DNA of 64,000 nt from Rostrohypoxylon terebratum (lineage: Eukaryota; Ascomycota; Sordariomycetes; Xylariales; Hypoxylaceae), in NCBI GenBank assembly GCA_022497145.1, contig MU385883.1, positions 62,001 to 126,000 on the forward strand, given 5' to 3'. The position numbers and the translations under genes were made by a program. Positions 24,195 to 35,887 of the stretch are shown here, one piece after another (position 1 is the stretch's first letter; the number at the start of each line of letters is the position of its first letter). The notes below the pieces were generated by a model. It ran no database searches and was not told where the DNA came from. It saw only the letters and a program-made list of their open reading frames with translations.

Positions 24195-26147
24195 GCCTGC
24201 CCGAGTTCCTGGGGCGATTTTCTCAGACTAAAAAAAACCCCTTGGTGGTAAGGACTGGATGCAGATGAGAGAGGGGGGGGGCGCTGAACTCACCGGTTCC
24301 GGTCCCGCGATGTGCCCGCGATGTGCTTATGCGGGGTGGTAGGGTGGTTCACCAGTTTCCCGAGCATCCATGGTCCATAGATGGATGCATTGCATGACGC
24401 TAAAATAACCCAATCGACTCTTTTGATTGGCCCCTTCGCCAATTCACTACCACAGAGGCTGGAGATAACATACATATATCCATGGTAATTAATACCTTTC
24501 CTACATGATCTTGTATAAATCTCAGGACCTCAGGTTATACAGAAGATGCAGCAACTTCTCAAAGAGGGTCCTCGCGAAGGTCTCGCCTGAAGATTGGAAA
24601 TTCATCTGCTTTGATTCGCCCTGCTCGGTGCGGCTTTCGACCTTCCCCTTACGTCCCTACTCATGTGACCTCTATAAAACTTTCGACAGTGCGACCTTGG
24701 AAGTCTGAAGCCTTGCTTGAAGGTCATATATCGGTAATGCAGACCAATCCGGCATATCTAGCCGGGTTTCAAGAATTGGAGAGCGTATACTTCTACTTCT
24801 GCTTCTATTCATACGGTATACCTTGCCTTAGGCTGGTGCCGTTCTGTCGGACACCATCATTACGATCGGTTACTCAAACGGAAGTCATTTGCATGAAATA
24901 AGAGTCACTGCGTAATCACGAATTTGTTACGAAAACGAAACCAAGAGGCTACTATATATTATCAAGTAGCCTGCTCACGCCCCAGACATCCCTGATTTCG
25001 TGTCAAGGGCCGTTAGATCAATGATCAGATGACAAGGGCGCTCTCGGCATGGAGGTATCGTATACCTTGGAAGATTCGTGGTCAATATCATGCGGATGCT
25101 CGTTTTCGATGGCTACACAAATCTTCATGTCTGCGGCTCTGAGTCGAATCTCTTTGGTCAAATACTAACCAAATATCCCGGATTCTTTTTATATTCCAAG
25201 AGGACATTATCATTGTGACCAAACTAGCTAGCTTGGCTTGCTTGGTAATGGATGAGTATATTCAAGATCGAGATATAGACTCTCCAGCACACCAAGTATC
25301 AGCCACGAAGACGACGTAAGAGAGACTCTAAACGGATCATGTCAGATGTTAGAGAACTAGCCGCAGGTAGTCTGGGAGTCTGGGAGTCTGGCCCGGTCGG
25401 AGCTCAGCTCGGTGGGGGTCTGCAACCACGATATTCATGACTGGTTCTCGGAACAGTGTTGACAAAAGACACAGCCTGCATATATACTGGGATACTAAAC
25501 CAGAGCCGTGTATAACCACTCTTACACTGGCTATACCTATTGTGTTACCATCATCTCCTTAAATATACAGATAAATTATCTTATAGCATAACCATACCTG
25601 ATACTACCTAAGCTAAGGACTATCCCTAGAAGGTATAGCAAACGCTAGGGCGCAGAAGATGACAGGGATGAAGTAATTCTAGACTCAAGAGATCAGCTGA
25701 ATGCCGAATAGCCTACCGCATCTGAGCCTCAATCTACGAACGCAACGTGAATAACTTCAGAAATCCTTCGAATGACGTGGCTGTGTGAACTGAGAAGCTC
25801 CACTATTTTTCAACACTCCTACATCAACATAGAATCTAGACAACACAAGGGGCAATATGATTGGATCTAGTACCTCGTCACCTTATTACAATCACATTGC
25901 CCAAAAAGCTTGACGCATAATACACTAACATGCCTTATGAGGCTTTCCCTGTAGGTGGAATTGAAACACTGCTACCTAGGTATATACATGGTTCCATAGG
26001 GGTATGGCTATGGTACGCCCAATTAGTAAGAGTGACTGTATGTATGTTGCGAGAGAGGCCTCAGAGGCTACCAGAACCTGATTTTATTAATCATGCCTAT
26101 CTCTCGACTCGACAATATCGTCGATCACTAGTCAGGAAACCATCAAG

Positions 26148-28613
26148 ATGAGTTTCGGGTTCAGTATCAGTGACTTCTTCACAATAATAGAGCTCGTTGA
26201 TAAAGTTCGGAAGGAATTTGCGCAAGCTCCCAGCCAATTTAAAGCTATTTCAGTCGAGTCGGTAACCGTAGCCCTCATGACCCCCTGATCCCCTACGAAA
26301 ACCAATCGTCTAATCTTCAGAATAGGGTCAGAAGTTTATCAATTGTTCTTCGGGATGTAGACGTAGCTCTCACTGAGAATGACTTTGGCGAAGAACAGAA
26401 AAACAACATCTTCAATGTCGCAAGCGGCTGTCGCGATGTGCTGAATGATATCGAAAAAGCTCTTCATAGATATAGCGAGCTGGACAGCTTGGATTCTAAA
26501 CACAGTAGTATCAACAAAACTGTAAAGAGAGTGTGGAAGAGGCTTACATGGGAACCTGATGATATTCGTGATTTGCGTGGTCGTATCACTTCGAGTATTA
26601 CATTGCTCAACTTGATCAATCAGCAAGCTACCAGCAGTAATGTCGTCAAGCTCATCAGAAAACAAGACCGCCATGAAGACCAAGCAATCCTTAACTGGCT
26701 CACGCCGCTTGACTATGCTTCCCAGCAAGCTGATTTTATTAGTCGGCGACAACCTCATACCGGAAAGTGGTTTCTCAACTCAAGGGAGTACAATACTTGG
26801 GTCGAAACCAAGAATCAGACACTCTTTTGTCCGGGAATTCTCGGGGCTGGAAAAACGATTCTCACCTCTATAGTGATCGATCAACTTACAACTAACTTTT
26901 GGAATGATCCTAGAGTCTGCGTTGGATATATCTACTGCAATTTTCGACGGCAATCCGAGCAAAAGATATCGGATCTACTATCCAGTTTGCTCAAGCAACT
27001 CTCTCAACGGCAACTTGTCACCGGCCAATCATCTCTTCCGGACGTAGTGAAAGATCTTTACTACCGACACATCCCTGGAAACAAACCGCCATCGGTCGAT
27101 GAAATCTTGAAAGCTATACGGAAGGCTGTTTGCCTATATTCGAGGATATTCATTATTGTTGACGCACTGGATGAATGTCAAGTGTCTGATAGGTGCCGAA
27201 CGAAACTCTTGTCGGTTATGTTCAGTATACAAGCGGAATACAATGCGAACATATTAGTCACATCAAGATTTAATCCCGCTATCGAGGCTGAATTTGCTGG
27301 CTGTACTTCGATAAAGATTCGTGCAGGCGAAGAAGACGTGAGGGGATTCCTAGAAGGGCACATGGAACTCTTACCCATTCGCAATCCAGATATAGAAAAG
27401 GAAATATTGACAACTATCCCAGAGGCAGTAGATGGAATGTAAGTTCTAACACTGCCTGCCCACTTCTCCTGTCTCATCATGCAAGAAAGAGACAACTAAG
27501 ATCAGATTCAGGTTTCTATTAGCGCAAATCTACTTTGACGCTCTTAAGATGAAGACGACACCTAAGGCCATACGAAACGCATTAAAAGAGTTCAAAAGAC
27601 AAACTCAACATTCAGGGGAAGAACAAAAGCTACAAGTACTAACTCGAGCATACGAGAAGGCTATGGAGAGGATGAAAGGACAGGGCAAAGAGTTCAAAAA
27701 TCTTGCGTTCCAGGTCCTAACCTGGATTACCTTTGCCGTCAGGCCTCTGACCATCCTGGAACTTCGATATGCTTTAGCGATCGAAGTTGATGAGGACGAA
27801 TTTGACGAAGATAATCTCACACAAGTTGAATTAATGGTTTCAGTGTGTGCCGGACTAGTTACGATCGACAAGAAGAGCGATACTATTCGCTTAGTTCACT
27901 ACACAACACAAGAATATTTCGAGCAAACACGCGATCAGTGGTTCCCGGAGGCGCATCTTACTATAACAAAAACTTGTATTGCGTACCTTTCATGTCGAAA
28001 TTTTATCGGTGGATGCTGCGAGGATGATGAGTTTAGAAGACAACTCAAATTAACCCCCTTTTACACTTACGCTGCGCAACATTGGGGACATCACGCCCAG
28101 CTTGTACCGATATCCCAGAAACGGGATATTCTACCGACGGTCGTGTCATTCCTCCAGAAACCTCAGCATATCGAGTCGTCTAGTCAGGTGTTACCTGAGC
28201 TGAGTCTTCAGCCCTGGGAAGTCGCCGGGGTGCATCTAGCAGCGTACTTCGGCCTCGAGGAGGCGTTCGACTATCTTATGGATACATACGACCTGAACTT
28301 TGAAGATTGGAAAGGTAGGACGTTGCTAATCTTAGCGGTGGGATTTAAGCAAGAAAACATAGTCCAACTAGCATTGGAAAGGGGTGCCAATATCGAACAT
28401 AAGGACTGCTACGGTTTTACCGCACTGCACCACGCCGTCATTCGAAACCATGAGGGTATAATCAAACTACTGCTAGGAAAAGGAGCAAACATCGAAGCCC
28501 GGAATCATGCTGGCGTTACACCAATACAATTGTCCGTCGGGGCAAATGATCTAACCCGGTTGCTGCTCGAAAATGCCATTTTGGCGAAGAGAATACTGGC
28601 TGGATCCCTATGA
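26148..28613 (+). CDS. NACHT-ankyrin STAND (NLR-like) protein, 777 aa
   Basis: Fungal NLR-like receptor of the kind used in non-self recognition and regulated cell death; that role is inferred from the family. Three exons: 26148-26261, 26321-27438 and 27512-28613, joining VES/NRVRSLSIVL and VDG/M/FLLAQIY. The N-terminus MSFGFSISDFFTIIELVDKV starts a helical domain typical of fungal NACHT-ankyrin proteins. NACHT has Walker A GILGAGKT near 212 and Walker B IFIIVDALDECQ near 313. A winged-helix-like segment follows (VLTWITFAVRPLTILELRYA and RLVHYTTQEYFEQ, about 470-570). The C-terminus has two good ankyrin repeats (GFTALHHAVIRNHEGIIKLL) and a third that breaks off, so the repeat domain is short for this family. 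Codon use is more AT-rich than RNase T2 next door. An open frame continues past the stop in the -1 frame to 28738. Confidence 0.88.
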
Positions 28614-29875
28614 AGCCAAGGATGCGTACGCCATCATTCAATGTTCGACTGGAATCCGATCATGAGCTTCCGCCTAAGTCGACCAATCGAGAACTATCGA
28701 GGGAAACTAGCGTACCGACACCATCCAATTCACAATAGCTAGTCGCCGTGAAGCTGAGAGTAAATACAACAATGTTCAATTGAACAGTAATACTTACATG
28801 AGCCCAAATACCAACTCTAGTGTGAAGCGACACACGGCGAGTTACATCTGGCATTAGTTAGTACCAACCTCCTTCCATCCCCCTTTTAAATTTGTAAGCT
28901 GACGACCCCAATAGTTGGTCTGTATGAGTCGGTGCGTCCGCTCAATAAGCCTCTAATATATGGACCCATTCTCGATAGTGGCGCCGACTGTTCAAACACC
29001 AACGGAGACCCATATGAACACAGGCGATGTGCGTATTTCGTAAAGGTCGCAACCTGAAAGAACCTTGGAATCGATTTTGAGGAATCAGGACCACAGAAAC
29101 TTAAGACTGTCGCGAAAAGAGGGAGGACAAGACTTTTAGAATCGGGGGCGCTGCTGGTCGAGTGTATATGACATTTTGTAGTCGAATGATACCCCCCACG
29201 TGGTGCGGACGACACCGAAAACTTGGATATTAAGTCGAAGCCGGAAATAAAACTAGTCTCACTCGCGCATCCACAGCCAGCTACCTACTACTCATCAATA
29301 AAAAGCAATCCTCGGTGACGATATACGCCTAACACGATTCGATTCGATAGGTAACCCTCCAATAATAGCTGCCCTGACGCAGCAAGTAAGCAGGGCCATC
29401 CGTCGGACGCCGGCATCGACTTCGACGTAGCTGCCGCAAGCAGCAATTTTAACGAAGGAGCCCTATTAAGGCGCTGATTGAACGAGGAAGCTAATTGCAG
29501 TGTTTGAGGGCGGAGGGGAGGATGGATGGGTCTAGCGCATGATTCGACGAAGGGCTAGTGCGCAGAGCCCTCGGTATTGGCCCAAACGAGAAGGTGGCCT
29601 GGCAGCTTGGATCGACACCCTGTCAAAGCGGTAAAAGGAAGCGCTGATCGGCCCTGCCGGTGGGGAAGATCGCGGCGCAACATCCTCGCTCACATGATAA
29701 CGAGGGCACTCTATGTAGGTGTCTAGGTTATCCCCTGACTAGACGATCTAAACAAACGTTTTCAAGGAAGGGGCCAGGTGTTTAAAAGGGAGCCCGTCTG
29801 TCGACGGAATTTTGGTTTTGGGAGATGGTAGGAGGGAGGAAACTATACCATAGGTAGTCTATAGATTCCGTCACC
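28614..29875. other. spacer between NLR-like gene and RNase T2 gene
   Basis: Past the NLR stop, the -1 frame stays open to a TAG at 28736-28738. Beyond that no gene is visible. The last 100 bases contain TTTAAAAGGG near 29779, a possible core promoter for the RNase gene. Confidence 0.5.
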
Positions 29876-31129
29876 ATGGCATCTCTTCGCTCTTTGACGG
29901 CCGGCTCGCTGACCGTGCTCGGACTGACCCGCGGCGTCCTAGGCGGCGACCCGAAGACGTGCGCGAACACGAACGAGCTGTCTTGCCACAACTCGACGAC
30001 GGTGGCCGACCTGTGCTGCTTCAACTACCCGGGCGGCTCGCTCCTGCAGACGCAGTTCTGGGACACGGACCCGGCGGTCGGGCCAGACGACAGCTGGACG
30101 ATCCACGGGCTGTGGCCGGACCACTGTGACGGCACGTACGACGCGACGTGCGACAGCAGCCGCGCCTACACCAACATCACCGCGATCCTGAAGGCGTTCG
30201 GCGAAGACGACATGCTCTCCTACATGAACACGTACTGGCTGCCCAACGACGGCACCGGCGAGTCCTTCTGGGAGCACGAGTGGGGCAAGCACGGCACCTG
30301 CATATCGACGCTCGAGCCCAGCTGCTTCACCGACTACCAAGCGACGGAGGAAGTGCACTACTACTTCAACACGACCATCACCCTGTTCAAGTCCCTGCCG
30401 ACCTACCAGTGGCTCGCCGACGCCGGCATCACGCCGAGCTCGAGCAAGACGTACGCCCTAGCCGACATCCAAGCCGCGCTATCCAAGGGCCACAGCGGCG
30501 AGAAGGTGTACATCGGGTGCACGGACGACGCCATCGAGCAGGTGTACTACTACTTCAACACGTACGGGTCAGTAGCCACGGGCCAGTTCGTGCCCACCAG
30601 CCCCGACAACAGTGACGACGGTGGCTGCCCCAGCACGGGGGTCAAGTACCTCCCCAAGAGCGGGGGTGGCGGTTCCTCGTCCACCACCACCACCACCGCC
30701 ACTACCACGACGTCGACCCCCACGTCGACCACATCCGGCGGCTCCACGCCCACAGCCACGGGCACCTTCTCCGGCAAAGGCACCCTGAACGTCGTGACCG
30801 GCGGCTCCACGACAGGCTGCCTGATCAGCAGCGGCAAATGGTACACGACAGGCACGTGCGCGACCTTCACCGCGGCGACCTCGGGCAGCGGTTTCACGTT
30901 GAAGTCGAGCAAGGGCTACTGCACGGTATCAGGTGGCTCGCTAGCCTGCGCCGCGGATACCAGCAGCGACGCCGCCGACGTGTTCGCAGCCGACGGCACC
31001 AACCTGGCCAACTCCGCCGGCAACGACTGGTACGCTGACTCCGTCCCCAGCGGCTCCACCCAGGGCACCGTATACTCCGAGCAGGGCTCGCACGGCACCA
31101 CCCTGCAGATACAGTGGGCGAGCGCCTAG
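29876..31129 (+). CDS. secreted ribonuclease T2, 417 aa
   Basis: Base-nonspecific acid endoribonuclease cutting single-stranded RNA through 2',3'-cyclic phosphates; secreted or vacuolar. It is an intronless, very GC-rich frame. A signal peptide covers residues 1 to about 23. The active-site block CAS I (WTIHGLWPDHCDG) gives His77. CAS II (FWEHEWGKHGTC) gives His134, Glu135, Lys138 and His139, so the catalytic set is complete. Eight or more Cys before residue 150 fit the disulfide-rich fungal T2 core. The core ends near 255 (GCPSTGVKYLP). A Gly/Ser/Thr-rich linker follows (about 262-298), then a C-terminal domain of about 115 residues like that of the Rny1 subgroup. This extension sets it apart from short RNase Rh or M forms. 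Likely uses are phosphate or nucleoside scavenging, or a secreted virulence or competition factor; the sequence does not choose. Confidence 0.95.
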   Translation: MASLRSLTAGSLTVLGLTRGVLGGDPKTCANTNELSCHNSTTVADLCCFNYPGGSLLQTQFWDTDPAVGPDDSWTIHGLWPDHCDGTYDATCDSSRAYTNITAILKAFGEDDMLSYMNTYWLPNDGTGESFWEHEWGKHGTCISTLEPSCFTDYQATEEVHYYFNTTITLFKSLPTYQWLADAGITPSSSKTYALADIQAALSKGHSGEKVYIGCTDDAIEQVYYYFNTYGSVATGQFVPTSPDNSDDGGCPSTGVKYLPKSGGGGSSSTTTTTATTTTSTPTSTTSGGSTPTATGTFSGKGTLNVVTGGSTTGCLISSGKWYTTGTCATFTAATSGSGFTLKSSKGYCTVSGGSLACAADTSSDAADVFAADGTNLANSAGNDWYADSVPSGSTQGTVYSEQGSHGTTLQIQWASA

Positions 31130-31866
31130 ACACGCTTCCGACAGCCACCCTATCCCATCCCATCCCATCCATGTGGCGTCTGCGGGTAGAGGTAGAGAAG
31201 TAGAAGTACAAAGCGCCAGGTATATATATACATGTACAATACGATATCATGTACACTCTATGTAGATACAACATCTCGCCTTGCTGCCGATTCCGATTTG
31301 AATCGAAATCAAGGCCGCAAAGTCATACTCAATAAAAGAACATAAACAGTGCTGTTTTTTTTCTCGCCTCTTAGTAACATGTAGTGTTTGTTGCAGTGAA
31401 TCTAGCGCCGAAGACGAAGGAATACGTCTAAAAGCACTAATTCCTACCTCTACCGAAGACTTTGGAATCGTAGCCTGACCAACCGACGTTTTGAACCACC
31501 TACCTAGGCAGGTAGGGACAGATAGTTATCTGAAGATACACAACATCCACAACATGCAGATCATGGGAGCCTGAGTGGATTTTAGCAAGTGAATTAGTAA
31601 ATATGATGTACATGTTATGTTTTCGGGATTTCTACTATATGTTAACTAATACACTCTTCGTCCCAAGGGTCCCTTTTATGAGGGATCCCTGACGAGAATG
31701 ACCGCAGACCGCCATTGATGCATTTTCCAAGCTTCGGCCGCCCTTGTGAAAATCCTCATGAACTTTTGCTTTCCCTTGGTATTACACGTAGCGTGAGATA
31801 ATTGCACTTTTTGACATTGCGCCGTCGTAGCGGTTTAATTAAAACCTCTCCTCATAAGCATGTCGC
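31130..31866. other. spacer between convergent RNase T2 and SEC61
   Basis: No gene is seen. It holds the two 3' ends, with polyadenylation-like AATAAA at 31331-31336 and (CCCATC)n at about 31154-31171. Confidence 0.55.
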
Positions 31867-33586
31867 TTATCCCATAATCATCCCCTTCATTCCAGCAAGA
31901 TCACCTTCTTTAGCGGCGATTTCAAAGTATCCGTAGATGATGCTGCAATCGTGTTAGTAGAATACTCCATACGGTGTCGCATCGTGTACTTACGTGACGG
32001 CAAGAAGAGTACCAGTACCGGAGCCAAGAGCTCCCATAAGGTCACTGGCAACGGAGAGCGCACCAATGCAGGCACCGCCGAAGGCGGCAGCAGTGGGAAT
32101 GATACGCTTGAGTTCCTTGTACATGCTCTGGTCACGGTGACCAGCCATGACGAGACCTTGGTCCTTCAGCTGCTTGGCAACATCGCGAGGGCTGGAGCCG
32201 GACACTTCGATCCAGGTCTTAGAGAAGATGGCACATGCGCTAAGCATGTAGGTGATGTACACGGCGGTGTGGATGGGGTCGAGGACGGCATCTCGGAAGT
32301 TAAGAGGGGGCGACATGTAATAAACCAGACCAGAAATAGCAGAGAGCTGAGCAGATCCTTCCCTGGCTTCCCAGACACCGAACATGCGGACAAGGAGGTT
32401 CTCGGAGAACCGAGAGTACAACATCTGGCTGATGAGGAAGATGTTGGAGGAGAGAGCGGATTGTAACATGATAGGCATGTTCGAGGTGTAGAACAGACGA
32501 ACGGGGTAGGAGCCACGAGCACCTCGCTGGCGGGAAGACTTGACGGGAATTTCGACACGGAATCCCTGGAGGTAGATGACAGCGGCGAAAACGGCGAGGG
32601 TGGCTAGAAGGTTCATGATGTTGGGGAGGTTCTGGCGGTAGAAGGCCTCCTGGAGAGCACGCTGCTTGTTGGGCCACGTCATCAACAAGTGGAACAGGGC
32701 AATGACGGCGCCTTCGAACTCGGGTCCACGGCCGGTGTTGATGGAGGTTGGGGAGAAGGCCTTCCACATGATGGACTCGCAAATGTTGGTAGCGATGAAC
32801 AGGGAAATACCACTTCCAAGACCGTAGCCCTTTTGCAGAAGCTCATCGAGAAGGATGACAATCATGCCAGCGACAACGAGTTGCAGGATGAGAAGGAAGA
32901 CGATACCAGCGCCGAGGTCGGAGGGGGGACCGTAGAGACCAGTGAAGACATAGACAGTGGCGGTACCGGCAGATAGGATGAAAGCGAAGAGTTTCTGAGC
33001 GGTCTGGTAGAGCTCACGATCAGATTTGAGGTCGAGGTTGACGTCAATCATGTGAGTACCGGCAAGAAGCTGGAAGACCATTCCGGAAGAGATAATTGGT
33101 GTGATACCCAACTCCATCAGCGTTCCTCGATTACTCGCCATCATCATTCTTAACCAGTATAGAGGATCGGAGGTGTCGGAGGACACGATACCATATAACG
33201 GCATCTGACTCATGACCAAGAAGATCAAGAGGGTGAGACCAGTCCACATCAACTTTTGGTTGAAGGGGACTTTGGTCTCTGGCTGTTGGACCTCGGGCAA
33301 GAATGCCACAAAGGGTTTGACAAGGTCGAGAAACCGCACTGGTGAAGATCATGATCATGTTAGCTATGTTATGTTGTGTTATGTTGAGACTGAGACTCAA
33401 TGGCAATTGATGCGTAGTCGCGTGGTTGTCGCGATCTTGGATCATCAATAGACATGTATTGACAAGATTGACAAGATTGACGAGATTGACAAGGGGATAG
33501 GGAGTTCGTGGGATAAATCAGGTAGTTTGGGAAGCTCATCAAGTAGGCAAATAGGCAAATAGGCAGATAAACTTACAGCTACTCAT
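31867..33586 (-). CDS. SEC61: Sec61 translocon alpha subunit, 476 aa
   Basis: Pore-forming subunit of the ER protein-conducting channel. Three exons on the minus strand: 33586-33577 (only 10 bases, ATG AGT AGC T), 33338-31994 and 31942-31867. Joining gives MSS/L/RFLDLVKPF and GTLLAV/T/IIYGYFEIAAKE, both as in other fungal Sec61 proteins, with the end DLAGMKGMIMG. Ten hydrophobic segments and the conserved sequences TLMELGITPIISSG (plug and TM2 region), ELLQKGYGLGSGISLF and SRQRGARGSYPVRLFYTSNMPIMLQSAL (cytosolic loop, here quoted only as its position near 270-297) identify it. The length of 476 aa is normal. The first intron is unusually long (238 bases, 33339-33576) and carries short tandem repeats, while the second is 51 bases. 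The gene diverges from MOD5. Confidence 0.96.
33455..33572 (+). repeat. short tandem repeats inside SEC61 intron 1
   Basis: Two adjacent arrays read on the plus strand. TTGACAAGA-type units recur with slight variation between about 33458 and 33492. AGGCAAAT units occur at about 33545-33566. Both lie within the 238-base first intron of SEC61. Confidence 0.7.
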
Positions 33587-34420
33587 CGTGACAACGTGAC
33601 AGAGAATATGATAAAAAGAAAAGAGAAGGAAGAAAGTAGAAGGGGGGGAACGGATTAAAAATGAGCGACGAGAGGGCCCTCTTAATTGAATGAAGAGGTC
33701 GTCGCGATGATTTGTCTCGAATTGAAAGGAAAAGGAGAGAGAGGATTTAGATTTTGGTCGCAGGGCAAATCTGGCTTCAAAAAATTGTAAATTGCAAATT
33801 GAACTATGTGTCCATTATGCGATAGGTGGATTGGGGGTGATCGGGGTTTCAAAGGTTGATTGGGCGGACACGCTGACAGGGTGGAGTACCCTTGGAGTAC
33901 CTATAATAATAAACTTCTACTAGTTTAGCTTCGACGTCACGTGCCCCTTCCTTTGATACGTGTATCGATTGATTTCGTGCAGTTCTTTGGCAGACGGAGA
34001 CGCGCCAAAAAAAGGACTATTAATGGGTCTACCTGGCGGTCCTGGCCTACTCACGGACCTTTTTCTTACCTTCACTTGCCCTGAAGTAGAAGCTTCTCCA
34101 AACAATAGTGTTCGAACCTTAATTTCTATGAGAGACGAACCTACCTAGTAGCTGACAAAGCATCCTGATCTATGTACTACCTAGGTACTAGGTAGCTTCA
34201 GCTGTGGCTTGACAGCTCTTGTAGCGCTATACTACTACCTTGAGGCTTAGGTAGCTAAGCTAAAAAGTTTTGACTGTTAAAAAAAATGAGAACATGGAAA
34301 AAAAATAATCGCAACGTAAAGCAAACCACATCATGAAATCAAATACACAAATATGATTTTATGTGAGATATAAAGCTTGATGGGTTAGACTGGCTTAAAT
34401 GAATATATCATACATAATTC
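33587..34420. other. bidirectional spacer between SEC61 and MOD5
   Basis: A shared promoter region of about 830 bases for two divergent genes. It holds purine-rich sequence next to the SEC61 start (33600-33660) and CTACCTAGGTACTAGGTAGC-type motifs at 34139-34195. No coding signal is seen. Confidence 0.55.
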
Positions 34421-35887
34421 ATGCTGGCATTGAGACAATTCTCTCTGCGCTTTCCCCTTAGAAATGCTCTGAGAATGGCAACGCCATATCCTCCCAAGGA
34501 GCCTCTCGTGGCTATCCTAGGAACAACAGGCACCGGCAAATCAGATGTATGTTACTTCCTCATAATACATCCATCCATATACATCTCATGTCGAGACTGA
34601 TACTAGAGGTAGCTTGCCGTAGACCTGGCACTCAGATTCAATGGCGAAATCATCAACGCCGATGCCATGCAGATGTACAAGGGGTTGCCCGTGATCACGA
34701 ACCAACTTTCGCATGAGGACCAGCGAGGTGTTCCACATCACCTCCTAGCATACATTGACCCTACCGAACCGACATATACTGTCGAAGTTTTTGCGCACGA
34801 GGCCAGTAGGATAATTCGCGACATTCGAAGTAGAGGAAAACTTCCTATTGTCGTGGGCGGCACTCACTACTACATCCATTCACTACTTTTTGAGGATGCT
34901 CTAGTAAGTGGCCACATGGACGACGAAGACAACCCGCAGTTTCGCTCCAGGGAAGAAAATGTACTCCAGTTCCCAATCATAGACGGACCAACTCATTTGA
35001 TTTTGGAACGTCTTCGGGAAGTGGATCCTGAAATGGCGGATCATTGGCATCCTGATGATCGACGTAAGATCCAACGATCCCTTGAGATATATCTTACCAC
35101 CGGAAAGCGAGCTTCGGATATCTATGCTCAGCAGAGACTGGCCAAGTCGCAGTCTGGCTCGCCAAGTAGCCCTTGGCAATCCCTGATGTTCTGGGTGTAC
35201 ACGGACCCCGAAACATTAAAAGAACGACTCGATAAGAGAGTGGATAAAATGTATGAAAGTGGGCTCATGGATGAGGTGAGAACTCTGCACGAATCCCGAC
35301 GATTACGATCTGAACAAGGAGATCCCGTGAACATAACCCGCGGGATATGGCAATCTATTGGATATAAACAGATGGTACCCTTTCTTGAAGCTGAAAAGGA
35401 CGGTGCAGACCCAAGTAAGATAGACCAACTGAAAGAGGCAGGGCTAGAAGAGATGAGGAATGCGACAAGGCAATATGCCAGAAGCCAGTTGAGATGGATC
35501 CGAAGGAAGTCTATTCCGGCATTCAAAGAATACGATGCACTGGACTATCTGTTCCTACTGGACAGCTCCAATGTCAACGAGTTCTCGGCCCAAGTTCTCG
35601 AGCCGGCAGCGAAGATATGTTCCGAATTCCTCCACGGCCAGCCTTTGGCCAAACCGGCAGAAATATCCAGCACGGCAAACGAAGTTCTAGCAGATTTTGA
35701 GTGTAGGTCCGCACCGCCCTCGGTCGTAACGAAGGTCAGAACTTGCGAACTCTGCAACATTACTCTCCAGTCTGATGATCAGTGGGTGGACCATATCAGG
35801 GGACGGAAACATCGTCGTGTTCTGCGAGGAAAGAAGATGAGAGCAATGATCTGCCTTCCCCAAGAGGAGCCTTCCTCGGAAATATAA
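34421..35887 (+). CDS. MOD5: tRNA dimethylallyltransferase (isopentenyltransferase), 466 aa
   Basis: Transfers a dimethylallyl group to N6 of A37 in tRNAs reading UNN codons, giving i6A. Two exons: 34421-34546 and 34613-35887, joining GTGKSD/LAVDLALRF. The P-loop GTTGTGKSD lies at 34-42, followed by INADAMQMYKGLPVITN, the substrate-binding region VVGGTHYYIHSLLFED and a catalytic core ending GIWQSIGYKQMVPF. A C-terminal matrin-type C2H2 zinc finger (CELCNITLQSDDQWVDHI, then RGRKHRR) is the eukaryotic hallmark. Two in-frame starts are plausible. ATG 34421 adds the Arg/Leu-rich leader MLALRQFSLRFPLRNALR, which looks like a mitochondrial presequence. ATG 34475 begins MATPYPPKEPLVAILG and would give a cytosolic or nuclear form. 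Yeast Mod5 uses just such alternative starts, so dual localisation is a fair inference. Confidence 0.94.

Larger units (their letters stand above)
22027..26147. other. long gene-poor spacer between ABC transporter and NLR-like gene
   Basis: No supportable gene in 4.1 kb. It holds a GA-rich repeat around 22308-22330 (GAGCGA units, in the ABC leader), TAGGTA-type clusters at 22464-22493 and 24115-24194, a hairpin-forming TATG microsatellite at 23112-23165 and a G run at 24260-24270. The longest frames (for example minus 23489-23731, 80 codons) have no recognisable domain. Confidence 0.6.

Noticed and set aside
30148..30615. 155-codon Arg/His-rich plus-strand frame
   Set aside because: Out-of-frame reading of the RNase T2 gene.
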